Part shown: positions 44,197 to 53,500 of the stretch, piece after piece | How positions within the stretch are numbered: position 1 is the stretch's first letter | Layout of the letters: each line of letters begins with the position of its first letter | Origin: Luteirhabdus pelagi | GTDB lineage: Bacteria; Bacteroidota; Bacteroidia; Flavobacteriales; Flavobacteriaceae | NCBI RefSeq assembly: GCF_016827595.1 | Contig: NZ_JAECMS010000004.1 | Span: 124,001 to 188,000, forward strand | Reading direction: 5' to 3' | DNA length: 64,000 nucleotides | Made by a program: the position numbers and the translations under genes | Notes under the pieces: model-generated | Seen by the model: only the letters and a program-made list of their open reading frames with translations | Databases searched by the model: none | What the model was told of the DNA's origin: nothing

Positions 44197-46398
44197 TTAT
44201 TCTTTTTTGGCCGAAGCAGTCTCGGCGTTTTCAACTTTAATATCGGTACCCAAGCGTTGTAGATAAGCGATGAGCGCTACTACTTCACGATTTCGCATTT
44301 CTACGAAGTCTTCACCATTTTCTTGGGCATATTGTTTATCGGCCTCATAGGTCTTCTCGAAGTCAGGATCTGCATATAGATTCTGTTCAATCCTTGTCCC
44401 TTGTTCCAACATCGATTGCTGTGCATTGGCGATGTCTTCTTCAGTATACGGAACCCCGAGGGTCACCATAGCATTCATCTTCGCTTCGGTTTCAGATTTA
44501 TCCATTTCAGAATTAATCAACCATTTATAGGAAGGCATGATACTACCAGAAGAAGTACTCTGCGGATCGTAGAAGTGATTTAAGTGCCAGTTATCGCTAT
44601 ATTTTCCACCGACGCGGAAAAGATCGGGACCGGTACGTTTACTACCCCAAAGAAATGGGTGATCGTAGACATACTCACCGCTTTTCGAATACGGTCCGTA
44701 GCGTTCTACTTCACTTCGGAACGGACGGATCATCTGCGAGTGACAAGACACACAGCCTTCACGGATGTAAATGTCGCGACCTTCCAGTTCAAGTGGTGTA
44801 TACGGTTTCACGCTAGTAATACGTGGTACGTAATCGTCTACCATCAAGGATGGAATAATCTGCACCATACCACCGATCAAAATAGCAACGGTAGCGTAGA
44901 TAGTTAGTTTCACTGGACGACGCTCCAACCAAGTGTGGTATCCTTCCTTGGCGGTTCTGTGCTTGGTTACTTTTTGAAGTGGTGCGGCTTCGGCCAACTC
45001 GTCGGTTACCTTGCTACCGCGACGTACCGTCTGAATAACATTATAGAGCATTACGAAAGCTCCTAAAATATATAACGAACCTCCAATGGCACGCATCCAA
45101 TACATCGGGATGATCTCACTAACGGTTTCTAGGAAGTTACCGTATACCAAGGTTCCGTCGGGGTTGAATTGCTTCCACATAGATGCTTGAACGAATCCGG
45201 CGACATACATTGGTAATGCATACATAATGATACCGAGGGTACCGATCCAAAAGTGGGCATTCGCCAATTTGGTGCTCCAAAGTTTTGTCTTGAACAGTTT
45301 TGGCACCAACCAATATACCATACCAAAGGTTAAGAAACCGTTCCAAGCCAAAGCACCTACGTGAACGTGTGCGATAATCCAATCGCTAAAGTGGGCGATT
45401 GCATTTACGTTCTTTAACGAGAGCATCGGACCTTCAAAGGTTGCCATACCATATCCGGTAATGGCTACTACCATAAATTTTAAAACAGGATCGGTTCGTA
45501 CTTTATCCCACGCACCACGAAGGGTCAATAGACCGTTGATCATACCACCCCAAGAGGGTGCGATAAGCATCACGGAGAAAACTACCCCAAGGTTTTGTGC
45601 CCAATCTGGCAAGGCTGAATATAATAAGTGGTGAGGTCCAGCCCAGATGTAGATAAAGATCAGCGACCAAAAGTGAACGATCGATAGGCGATAGGAATAT
45701 ACCGGACGATTCGCTGCCTTTGGAACGAAGTAATACATCAATCCAAGAAATGGCGTCGTTAGGAAGAACGCTACCGCATTATGTCCGTACCACCATTGTA
45801 CCAAAGCATCCTGAACACCAGCATAGGCCGAATAACTTTTTAGGAAGTTAACAGGCAATTCCATACTGTTTACGATATGCAGTACTGCAACAGTCACGAA
45901 GGTGGCTAGGTAGAACCAGATGGCGACGTACAAATGACGCTGACGACGTTTTAGGATGGTTCCGATCATGTTAGCACCAAAGGCTACCCAAACCAAGGCA
46001 ATCGCGATATCGATGGGCCATTCCAATTCGGCATACTCCTTTGAAGTCGTAAAACCAAGTGGTAAGGTAAGGGCTGCTGCCACGATAATGGCTTGCCAAC
46101 CCCAGAAATTAAAATTACTAAGGAAATTGCTCCACATCCGCGCTTTCAATAAACGCTGAAGGGAATAATAAACGCCTGCAAAAATTGCGTTCCCCACAAA
46201 GGCGAAAATTACGGCGTTGGTGTGCAGCGGACGTAGACGCCCGAAGCTCAACCAAGAGATCCCGTCAGTTAGGTTTGGGAACAAAAACATGAAGGCCAGT
46301 AGTAAGCCGACCGAAAAGCCAACAACCCCCCAAACCAGGGTGGCGATGACGAACTTATTTACGATCTTATTATCGTAATAAAACTGCTCTGTTTGCAT
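44197..46398 (-). CDS. ccoNO: fused cbb3 oxidase subunits I and II (CcoN-CcoO)
   Basis: The 733-residue protein joins catalytic CcoN (about residues 1-470) to monohaem CcoO (about 500-733), a Bacteroidota arrangement. CcoN shows the haem and CuB histidines: LRPLHTNAV, QWWYGHNAVAFFLT, WAGPHHLLY and ISDWIIAHVHVGALAWNG. CcoO shows a membrane anchor (ATVAILIGGMVQIIPSL) followed by the haem c site EGCVSCHSQMIRPFRSE. The enzyme reduces O2 with high affinity and pumps protons. It starts 2 bp after ccoS. Confidence 0.96.
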   Translation of the reverse strand: MQTEQFYYDNKIVNKFVIATLVWGVVGFSVGLLLAFMFLFPNLTDGISWLSFGRLRPLHTNAVIFAFVGNAIFAGVYYSLQRLLKARMWSNFLSNFNFWGWQAIIVAAALTLPLGFTTSKEYAELEWPIDIAIALVWVAFGANMIGTILKRRQRHLYVAIWFYLATFVTVAVLHIVNSMELPVNFLKSYSAYAGVQDALVQWWYGHNAVAFFLTTPFLGLMYYFVPKAANRPVYSYRLSIVHFWSLIFIYIWAGPHHLLYSALPDWAQNLGVVFSVMLIAPSWGGMINGLLTLRGAWDKVRTDPVLKFMVVAITGYGMATFEGPMLSLKNVNAIAHFSDWIIAHVHVGALAWNGFLTFGMVYWLVPKLFKTKLWSTKLANAHFWIGTLGIIMYALPMYVAGFVQASMWKQFNPDGTLVYGNFLETVSEIIPMYWMRAIGGSLYILGAFVMLYNVIQTVRRGSKVTDELAEAAPLQKVTKHRTAKEGYHTWLERRPVKLTIYATVAILIGGMVQIIPSLMVDDYVPRITSVKPYTPLELEGRDIYIREGCVSCHSQMIRPFRSEVERYGPYSKSGEYVYDHPFLWGSKRTGPDLFRVGGKYSDNWHLNHFYDPQSTSSGSIMPSYKWLINSEMDKSETEAKMNAMVTLGVPYTEEDIANAQQSMLEQGTRIEQNLYADPDFEKTYEADKQYAQENGEDFVEMRNREVVALIAYLQRLGTDIKVENAETASAKKE

Positions 46399-46400
46399 AA

Positions 46401-46619
46401 TTATGAGTGTTTCTCCGTATGGTTATTAGTATGATTTCCTGATGTTGAAGATTGAGTAGCCGATGCCCCTTCCTTTACGAGTTCGTCTTCAAAGAGCATT
46501 CGCACCGATGGGGTATAGGTATCATCGTATTGGCCCTTTTTCACAGAAAAGAGAAAGGCGCACAAAAACACGAGTGCCACACTTACACTGATGGCCAATA
46601 AAACATAAATGATACTCAT
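46401..46619 (-). CDS. ccoS: cbb3 oxidase maturation protein CcoS
   Basis: The 72-residue protein has one N-terminal membrane segment (MSIIYVLLAISVSVALVFL). It has the CcoS motif VKKGQYDDTYTPSVRMLFEDE and a His-rich tail (NHTNNHTEKHS). CcoS is needed to place haem b and CuB into CcoN. I start at the ATG at 46619. A longer frame to 46676 would cross the -7 element and the dyad. It is the first gene of the cco operon as now arranged. Confidence 0.88.
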   Translation of the reverse strand: MSIIYVLLAISVSVALVFLCAFLFSVKKGQYDDTYTPSVRMLFEDELVKEGASATQSSTSGNHTNNHTEKHS

Positions 46620-46639
46620 ACCTAAGCTATTTATGGGTG

Positions 46640-46683
46640 TAAAAGTACTGGGGAGGGGTTCCTTAAAAAATGACAATCGTCAG
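46640..46683 (-). promoter_or_regulatory. cco operon promoter with CRP/FNR-type dyad
   Basis: On the minus strand the dyad CTGAC-GATT-GTCAT (plus coordinates 46670-46683, centre 46676.5) lies 29.5 bp upstream of TACTTTTA (46647-46640), one mismatch from TAnnTTTG. Predicted start near 46634. Sequence on both sides of the dyad (AGCTGAC through TCATTTTTTA) resembles the ccoI promoter. Confidence 0.7.
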
Positions 46684-46732
46684 CTTTGGTTATTTGGAAA
46701 GGTTCTAAGGATTCAAGCGAGATTGGGGTATT

Positions 46733-46990
46733 AACATCTCCCCCAACCCCCTCTTCAAAGAGGGGGCTTACAAGAATTTACGGGTATTTTATCTCGTTTC
46801 AGGAGTCGGAAGGCTCTTCAAAGAGGGGGCTTACAAATTTTGATGTTTTTTAACTCGTTATCGCTTCAGGAATTGGAGGCAATTCGAAGAGGGGGCTTAC
46901 AAATTTTGAGGAGTTATGCACCCCTTCCTTCGAAGCCTGCCTGTCGGCAGACAAGGAAGGGGCAAGGGGATGGATGTCAAATAATTGGAG
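46733..46990. repeat. left repeat array of the DUF559 locus
   Basis: Three copies of a 63-66 bp unit containing TTCRAAGAGGGGGCTTAC start near 46754, 46817 and 46883. Between them recur TTTATCTCGTTTCAGGA and GTCGGAAGG-type segments. The first copy is a perfect stem, CCCCCTCTTCAAAGAGGGGG (46747-46766). A large hairpin, CCCCTTCCTT (46921-46930) with AAGGAAGGGG (46953-46962), encloses CCTGCCTGTCGGCAG. The array opens with ACATCTCCCC and closes with GGGGATGGATGTCA, an imperfect inverted pair. No gene is present from 46684 to 47001. Confidence 0.85.
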
Positions 46991-47001
46991 TAACTTTATA
47001 T

Positions 47002-47367
47002 ATGCCTAACAAAATAATTCGATACCGAAGGGACCTTAAAATGCGAGCAAGAGAGCTTCGAAAAAACCTAACACCAGCCGAAGCTTTGTTATGGGAAGCA
47101 ATCCGCAAAAAGAAATTGGGAATTGAATTTCATCGACAGGTTCCCATGCTGGATTATATCGTAGATTTCTATTGTCACGAAATAGGCTTGGCAATCGAGG
47201 TAGATGGTGAAGTACATGACCATAATGTTTTGGAAGATGGCCGCCGTCAGGCACGATTGGAATCGGAAGGGGTTCAATTTCTTCGCTTTAGTAATTCTCA
47301 GGTTACCGAAAATATTACGCTGGTAATTGAGGAAATAAATAAAAAAATTGAAGAAGCGCTAAAGTGA
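47002..47367 (+). CDS. DUF559 endonuclease-domain protein
   Basis: The 121-residue protein is a complete DUF559 (Vsr-like, PD-(D/E)XK fold) domain. It has an N-terminal RARELRKNLTPAEALLWEAIR helix pair. The catalytic-type core is LDYIVDFYCHEIGLAIEVDGEVHD, with the Asp and ExD carboxylates, and it ends with VQFLRFSNSQV. I start at the ATG at 47002; the frame stays open upstream but only through repeats. It is on the opposite strand from the flanking cco genes and lies between repeat arrays, so it looks like an insertion into the cco locus. Biological role is unknown. Confidence 0.85.
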   Translation: MPNKIIRYRRDLKMRARELRKNLTPAEALLWEAIRKKKLGIEFHRQVPMLDYIVDFYCHEIGLAIEVDGEVHDHNVLEDGRRQARLESEGVQFLRFSNSQVTENITLVIEEINKKIEEALK

Positions 47368-47397
47368 TTGAAGTAATGAAGATTATCTACATAAATT

Positions 47398-47568
47398 GAC
47401 ATCTCCCCCAAACCTTAGCCTTCCTCTCCCTCATACTTCGGTCGTCGGAGGCTATTCAAAGAGGGGGCTTATAAGCCTTGAAAGGCTTTTATCTCGTTAT
47501 CAATTCAGGAGTCGGAAGGCTGTTCGAAGAGGGAGCTTATTTGAAGTATTTTATCTCGTTTACAACCT
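47398..47568. repeat. right repeat array of the DUF559 locus
   Basis: Two copies of the same unit, with TTCRAAGAGGGRGCTTAT, start near 47455 and 47523 (period 68). They are separated by TTTTATCTCGTTATCAATTC and GGAGTCGGAAGGCT. The array opens with ACATCTCCCCCAA (47399-47411), a 13-bp direct repeat of 46735-46747 on the far side of the gene. It ends 10 bp before the ccoI stop codon. Confidence 0.85.
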
Positions 47569-47577
47569 AAAACATTG

Positions 47578-49977
47578 TTACGGTGTACGTGTATGCCACT
47601 TCACCGCTACGGTGGTGAACACCACGATGCTTATACTGCTTAGCGGCATCAAGATAGCCGCAACGACAGGTTGAAGATGTCCCGTTACCGCAAATGATAG
47701 CCCGATAAGGTTATAAAACAGCGAGAAGATAAACGCCCACTTGATTATCTGAATACTCTTCGCCGCTCTCGAAAAGAACCACATTAATTCCTGAAAGTTA
47801 CTCGCATCCAAAATACCGTCGCAGGCGGGACTAAAAACATTGATATCCTCGGAAATTACGATCCCAACATCGCTTTGCTTCAAGGCGCCAGCATCGTTCA
47901 AACCATCTCCCACCATCATCACCGTCTGCCCTGATTCTTTCAGTTTCTTAATAAAGCGAAGCTTATCTTCAGGTTTTTGATTGAAAATCAAATCTGTTCC
48001 CGCTGGCAACAACTTTTCCAGTCGACTGCGCTCGCCTTCATTGTCGCCCGAAAGCACCACTAATTTTTTACCATGTTGCTTTAATTCGTGAAAGATTTCA
48101 CCCATGCCATCACGGTATTCGGTATGAAAAACATAACAACCCTTATACTGATTGTTGCTGCTAATATGCACCGTTGTCTTATCGAGCGTTTCTGAAACAA
48201 CGCCAGCACCTTCACCAAAATTCCCAACAAAAGCAGAAGATCCAATTTTAATCGTTTGCGAATCGACCATAGCCGAAATTCCTTTTCCGACCTCCTCTTC
48301 AAATTCATCCAACGTCTGAATGTTGTGATGGTCCAATACATCGTACAACGCACGACTTAATGGGTGGTTGGAAGCCCTCAACGTACTGGTCAGCAATTCC
48401 TTTTCAGCAGTAGACAGCTCCACCCCTTCATACGTAATATGGTTTTTCTTATTTGACGTAAGGGTTCCGGTTTTATCGAAAACCACCGTATCTACCTTCG
48501 CCATTTGTTCAATAACGGAAGCTTCCTTCAGATATAACTTTCGCTTTCCAAAAATACGTAGCATATTCCCCAATGTGAACGGTGCCGCAAGTGCAATGGC
48601 ACACGGACAGGCGACAATCAATACGGCCGTAAATACATTAAACGCCTTTCCGGGGTCAATTATAAGCCAAATAATCGTGGATAGAAACGCAATACTCAAT
48701 ACCGCCACCGTAAATCGCTTGCTGATGCTATCCGTCAGGCTTTCAAAGACGCCTTCATGACCTTTACTAAAGACATCGTTGCTCCACAATTGGGTGAGAT
48801 AACTCTGTTCTACAGGCTTTAATACTTCAACTTCGAGGATACCGGCCTGTTGACGACCCCCTGCAAAAAGTTTGTCGCCACTACCCTTTTCCACTGGCTG
48901 GGCTTCACCCGTAACAAAACTATAATCGATTAAGGCATTTCCCTTTATCAAAATAGCGTCTACGGGAATGAGTTCATTATTTCGAATAAGCAATCGATCG
49001 CCTTTCTGAACTTCATATACAGGCGTTTGTTCTTCAAATTGAACACCTGCTGAAGACTTGCTAAGCTTGGTTACTGCAATTGGGAAGTATGATTTATAAT
49101 CGCGTTCAAACGATAAGAAGGCATAGGTTTTCTGTTGAAAGAATTTCCCAAGTAACAGGAAAAACACCAATCCCGTCAAACTATCGAAGAAACCACTTCC
49201 CCAGTCGAAGGCAATGTCCAAGGTACTTCTTACAAACAATACAAAAATCCCGATGGCAATCGGAACATCGATATTCAGAAAGCCCGCTCGCAGTCCTTTA
49301 AAGGCCGAAACAAAATAGGATCGGGCCGAATAGACCACCACGGGCACCGAAAAGGCAAACATCAACCAACGGAAGACAACCTTAAAACGGTCTAGCCAAA
49401 ATTCTTCAACCTCAAAATACTCAGGAAATGAAAGCAGCATCACATTTCCAAAGGCAAAACCCGCAACGCCTAATTTATACAGTAAGTCACGATTGATGGT
49501 CTTTTCTTTCTTTTCAGAATTTTCTAGTGAAATATAGGGTTCATAGCCAATACGACTAAGCAACAATACTAATTCTTTTAAACTTACTGTTTCTGAACAA
49601 AAGGTAACACGAACGGTTTTTTCGGGGAAGTTCACCGTAGAAACCGAAACCCCTTTGTTCAACTTATTAAGGTTTTCCAACACCCAAATACAACTGCTAC
49701 AATGGATGGAAGGAATTAAAAAGGAAGCGATTTGCGTATTGCCATCATTGAATTCCAATAACTTTTCTGCTATGGATTCATTGTCCAAGAAATCGAACTT
49801 TCCGGCAATTTCTTTCGGACTCGTACCGGGAGTGTTTTCAAGGTCGTAATAATACGATAAATCGTTATCGTGTAGAATGTCGTACACGGTTTTGCAGCCA
49901 TGACAACAAAAAGGTTTGTCATGATGTTCGATAACGCCATCGAGGCAGTCATCTCCGCAATGGAAACATTTTTCCAT
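47578..49977 (-). CDS. ccoI: cbb3-type copper-exporting P-type ATPase CcoI
   Basis: The 799-residue P1B-type ATPase supplies copper to cbb3 oxidase. Its N-terminus has a cysteine cluster (CFHCGDDC and CCHGCKTV) typical of CcoI, then a metal-binding domain with CSSC (near residue 95). The transport motif CPCAIALAAPF, phosphorylation site DKTGTLT, HP motif (SNHPLSRAL) and hinge VGDGLNDAGALKQSDVG are intact. The ATG at 49977 gives MEKCFHCGDD. It has its own dyad-containing promoter and is cut off from ccoS by the DUF559 locus. Confidence 0.95.
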   Translation of the reverse strand: MEKCFHCGDDCLDGVIEHHDKPFCCHGCKTVYDILHDNDLSYYYDLENTPGTSPKEIAGKFDFLDNESIAEKLLEFNDGNTQIASFLIPSIHCSSCIWVLENLNKLNKGVSVSTVNFPEKTVRVTFCSETVSLKELVLLLSRIGYEPYISLENSEKKEKTINRDLLYKLGVAGFAFGNVMLLSFPEYFEVEEFWLDRFKVVFRWLMFAFSVPVVVYSARSYFVSAFKGLRAGFLNIDVPIAIGIFVLFVRSTLDIAFDWGSGFFDSLTGLVFFLLLGKFFQQKTYAFLSFERDYKSYFPIAVTKLSKSSAGVQFEEQTPVYEVQKGDRLLIRNNELIPVDAILIKGNALIDYSFVTGEAQPVEKGSGDKLFAGGRQQAGILEVEVLKPVEQSYLTQLWSNDVFSKGHEGVFESLTDSISKRFTVAVLSIAFLSTIIWLIIDPGKAFNVFTAVLIVACPCAIALAAPFTLGNMLRIFGKRKLYLKEASVIEQMAKVDTVVFDKTGTLTSNKKNHITYEGVELSTAEKELLTSTLRASNHPLSRALYDVLDHHNIQTLDEFEEEVGKGISAMVDSQTIKIGSSAFVGNFGEGAGVVSETLDKTTVHISSNNQYKGCYVFHTEYRDGMGEIFHELKQHGKKLVVLSGDNEGERSRLEKLLPAGTDLIFNQKPEDKLRFIKKLKESGQTVMMVGDGLNDAGALKQSDVGIVISEDINVFSPACDGILDASNFQELMWFFSRAAKSIQIIKWAFIFSLFYNLIGLSFAVTGHLQPVVAAILMPLSSISIVVFTTVAVKWHTRTP

Positions 49978-50002
49978 ACTCAAGTTGCTAAAATACCTGC
50001 TG

Positions 50003-50046
50003 CAAAGATGGTGGGAAACCGCTCCCTATAAAATGATAATTGTCAG
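50003..50046 (-). promoter_or_regulatory. ccoI promoter with CRP/FNR-type dyad
   Basis: On the minus strand the dyad CTGAC-AATT-ATCAT (plus coordinates 50033-50046, centre 50039.5) lies 29.5 bp upstream of CATCTTTG (50010-50003), one mismatch from TAnnTTTG. The dyad overlaps the stop codon of the DUF2892 gene. Confidence 0.68.
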
Positions 50047-50246
50047 CTGCTGCAGCTCTTGGACTTCTTTACGCCGAACTTCACCAAAATATCCTCCATC
50101 AAGCACCATCTAGTAAGAGAGGACTGTAACAGATTCACTCCGATAAATGCAGTAAACCAAAGCCAGTTTATATTTACATAAATAGCCAGTAGGAGACTGA
50201 TTAGAATAAACGTTCCAGCGATGGCTCTAATATAGCGTTCTAACAT
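50043..50246 (-). CDS. DUF2892 family small membrane protein
   Basis: The 67-residue protein matches the DUF2892 (YgaP-membrane-like) pattern: MLERYIRAIAGTFILISLLLA, a second hydrophobic helix (WLWFTAFIGVNLLQSS) and a C-terminal cysteine-containing end (RWCLMEDILVKFG ... KSCSS). It is the last gene of the efflux operon starting at tolC. In other bacteria the domain is often paired with rhodanese or sulfur proteins; its function is unknown. Confidence 0.8.
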   Translation of the reverse strand: MLERYIRAIAGTFILISLLLAIYVNINWLWFTAFIGVNLLQSSLTRWCLMEDILVKFGVKKSKSCSS

Positions 50247-50264
50247 GATTTAGGGTTTTTACGA

Positions 50265-50570
50265 TTATAGATAACGTTCAATAGGGACTACCACTGCACG
50301 AATGGGATTGTCCGTTTCCAAATGTTTGTTGAATTCGGTCACCACTTCAAAAAAGGCATCGATTTTCTCTTCTTCCGTAAAACTAAAGAACATACTAGAA
50401 TCGGCCCCGCTTTTTTCCGAAGGAAACCAACTGGAATTCATCATAAAGGAAGTGGCATTCTTAAAGCCAGCGATATTCGATTCGCTAAAGCTTTCAATTT
50501 CTGCCTGACGAAAAAGCTTTAAAACATCACTTTCAAACGCCTCAACAGCTGTAACGATTAGTAGTTTCAT
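50265..50570 (-). CDS. PII-like small protein linked to the RND pump
   Basis: The 101-residue protein begins MKLLIVTAVEAFESDVLKLF and has an alternating beta-alpha-beta pattern ending in AVVVPIERYL, consistent with a ferredoxin-like PII/DUF3240-type fold. PII-related proteins encoded beside RND metal or drug pumps are known (for example the PII-NG group), so it may sense a ligand and tune the pump. Its ATG overlaps the pump stop codon (50567-50570). Family assignment is tentative. Confidence 0.6.
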   Translation of the reverse strand: MKLLIVTAVEAFESDVLKLFRQAEIESFSESNIAGFKNATSFMMNSSWFPSEKSGADSSMFFSFTEEEKIDAFFEVVTEFNKHLETDNPIRAVVVPIERYL

Positions 50571-53500
50571 GATTCGTGGTTTTTTCGTTCAATGATATAG
50601 TATACCAGCGGCACTACCAACAGGGTAAGCACCGTAGACACCAAGGTTCCGCCCATCAATGAAATGGCCAGGCCTTGAAAAATGGGATCGAATAAAATGA
50701 CAAACGCCCCGATGATGACCGTTCCCGCCGTAAGCAAAATGGGTGTGGTACGAACAGCACCTGCTTCAATGACGGCCTGTTTCAAAGGAATGCCTTCCTT
50801 CACCCGTAGATTCACAAAGTCGATAAGCAAGACCGAATTCCGAACCATAATTCCAGCCAGGGCAATCATTCCGATAAAGGAAGTCGCGGTAAAGAATGCA
50901 TCCAACAACCAATGGCCTAGCACGATTCCAATCAATGACAACGGAATGGCGACCATCATCACCACCGGTGCCTTAAAGTTCTGGAACCAGCCGACAATTA
51001 GCATATAAATTATGACAATCACCCCCAAAAAGGCAATGCCCAAATCGCGGAATACTTCCAAGGTAATCTGCCACTCACCATCCCACTTCACCGTATAATC
51101 GTCTTCAAATTCGGGTTGGTTCATATACAATTCCTGCATGCTATACCCCTTCGGTAAATCGATTTGCTTCAACTTCTCCTCCATTCCCAAAATGGCATAC
51201 ACCGGACTTTCCAGTTCACCCGCCATATCCGCTAAAACATAGACAACACGTTTTTGGTTTTTCCGATAAATGCTTTTCTCCTTGGTAGTTTTTTCAATCG
51301 AAATCAAATCGCCTATAGGAACCATGTTCCCGCGTTTCGACTGTATCTTAAGTTCAGTAATATCCTGAAGCGTCGATTTCTCTTTCTCTTCCAATGCTAA
51401 AACCACCCCAATTTGGTTCGAAGCATCTTCATCGTATAAATGCGTAACGGCTCGATTCCCCAGCGCCATATTCAACGTATGCGTAATCTGCTTTGGAACC
51501 ACGCCATACAACATCGCCTTTTCCTTATCGATGATAAAATCGTATTCGGTCTGATCGGCCTCGACCATCCAATCGACATCCACCACATCGGCAGTATTGT
51601 TTAAAATCTGCTGCACCGAATCGGCAATCGCTTGTTGTGTTTCATAATCGGGTCCATACACCTCAGCTACGATGGTAGATAGCACGGGAGGTCCTGGCGG
51701 CACTTCCACAATTTTTACATTAGCACCGTAAGCGCTTGCAATTTTTTGGATACCGGGACGAAATTCCTTCGCCAAATCGTGACTTTGCGCACTTCGGTCG
51801 TGCTTATCGACCAAGTTCACCTGTATATCGGCCATGTTGCTGCCACCACGTAAATCGTAGTGACGGACCAAACCATTAAAGGTAATCGGTGCAGATGTTC
51901 CTACGTAACTTTGATAGTTTACTACCTTCGATTGAGAACCGAGATACTGACCCACTTCCCGAGCCACCAATGCCGTACGTTCCAGTGTGGTTCCTTCTGG
52001 CATGTCGATGACCACCTGAAATTCATTCTTGTTATCGAACGGAAGCATTTTCACCGCAACCGATTCGGTAAAGAACATCCCGACAGATCCTAATAATAAG
52101 ATAAAGGTCGCGCCCAAAAATAGCCAGCGCTTCGTTCTGTTTTCAATCAATGGACGCTCGAAACGCGCATATATTTTATAGATAGCCGAATCTTCCAACC
52201 GCTTCTGTGGCTTCGGCTTCTTGCCTTTCTTTTCCTTTTCGCGTAAAAAGATAAACCCTAAATATGGTGTAATGGTCAGGGCTACGAACAGTGACAATAA
52301 CATCGCAATACTGGCACCAATTGGCATGGGCGACATATACGGCCCCATCAATCCAGAAACAAAAGCCATTGGCAATACCGACGCGATTACGGTAAACGTT
52401 GCCAAAATCGTTGGGTTCCCCACTTCATTGATTGCGTACAGAGCGGCCTGCTTAAACGGTAGCCGTTTCATCTTAAAATGACGGTGCATATTCTCCGCAA
52501 TAATGATGGAATCATCCACCACGATACCTGTTACAAACACCAGTGCAAAGAGCGTAATTCGGTTTAAGGTATAATCTAGGATGTAGTAACTGAGCAACGT
52601 CAAGGCGAAAGTGATGGGTACCGAAAGGAACACCACCAGACCACCGCGCCAGCCCATTGCCAACATCACGACTAAGGTAACGGCTATAATGGCACCGATT
52701 AAGTGCATCAAGAGTTCTGACACCTTTTGGGAAGCGGTTTCGCCATAGTTTCGGGTAATTTCCACCTTTACCTCATCGGGAATCAAGGTCTTGCGCAAAT
52801 GATCGACCTTTTCCAAAATCACGTCTGCGATCTTCATCGCATCGGCGCCTTTTCGCTTGGCGACCGAAATGGTGACGGCCGGATATTCCGACGGATACTC
52901 TCCGCCCTTTTCACTTGCCTGTCCGAAGCCCAACGACACATAATCCTTGGGAATTTCTGGGCCATCGATTACCTCAGCAATTTGCTTCAAATAAATAGGC
53001 TGTTGTTGCTGAACACCAACTACTAGGTTTTCAACATCGCTTCGGCTTTGTAAAAATTCACCTGTTTTAATACTGTATTCCGTGTCGTTTCTATCAAAAG
53101 TGCCCGCGCTAAGCTGCTGGTTATGTACTTTCAACATCTCCGCAACCTGAAGAAAATCCAATCCACTTTCTGCCAATTTCGCCTTGTCCAACACCACGCG
53201 AAGCTCACGGTCGCGACCTCCGATTTTATGCGTGGCCGACACATCGCCTACCTTTTCAATCTCATCGGTCAGTTCCTGGGCAATTTGCTTCAATCGGTAA
53301 TCATCGTAGCTTTCACTCCATAGGGTTAAACCCAACATCGGCACATCGTCGATGGCACGTGGCTTCACCAAAGGCATGGTAACACCCTCTGGCATCTGGT
53401 CCATATGCTTATTCATCTCGTTGTACAGCTTCACAAAAGAGCGCTCGATGTCTTCACCTACATAAAATTGAACAATGACCATCGCCTGCTCCTCCATCGA

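Noticed and set aside
46620-46676. Longer start for CcoS.
   Set aside because: The added residues overlap the -7 element and the dyad, and CcoS family proteins begin with the membrane segment.
46840-47001. Upstream in-frame extension of the DUF559 gene (54 more codons).
   Set aside because: It reads through the repeat array and the GC-rich hairpin (giving PACRQTRKGQ, a typical false translation of this repeat). The conserved domain starts at the ATG at 47002.
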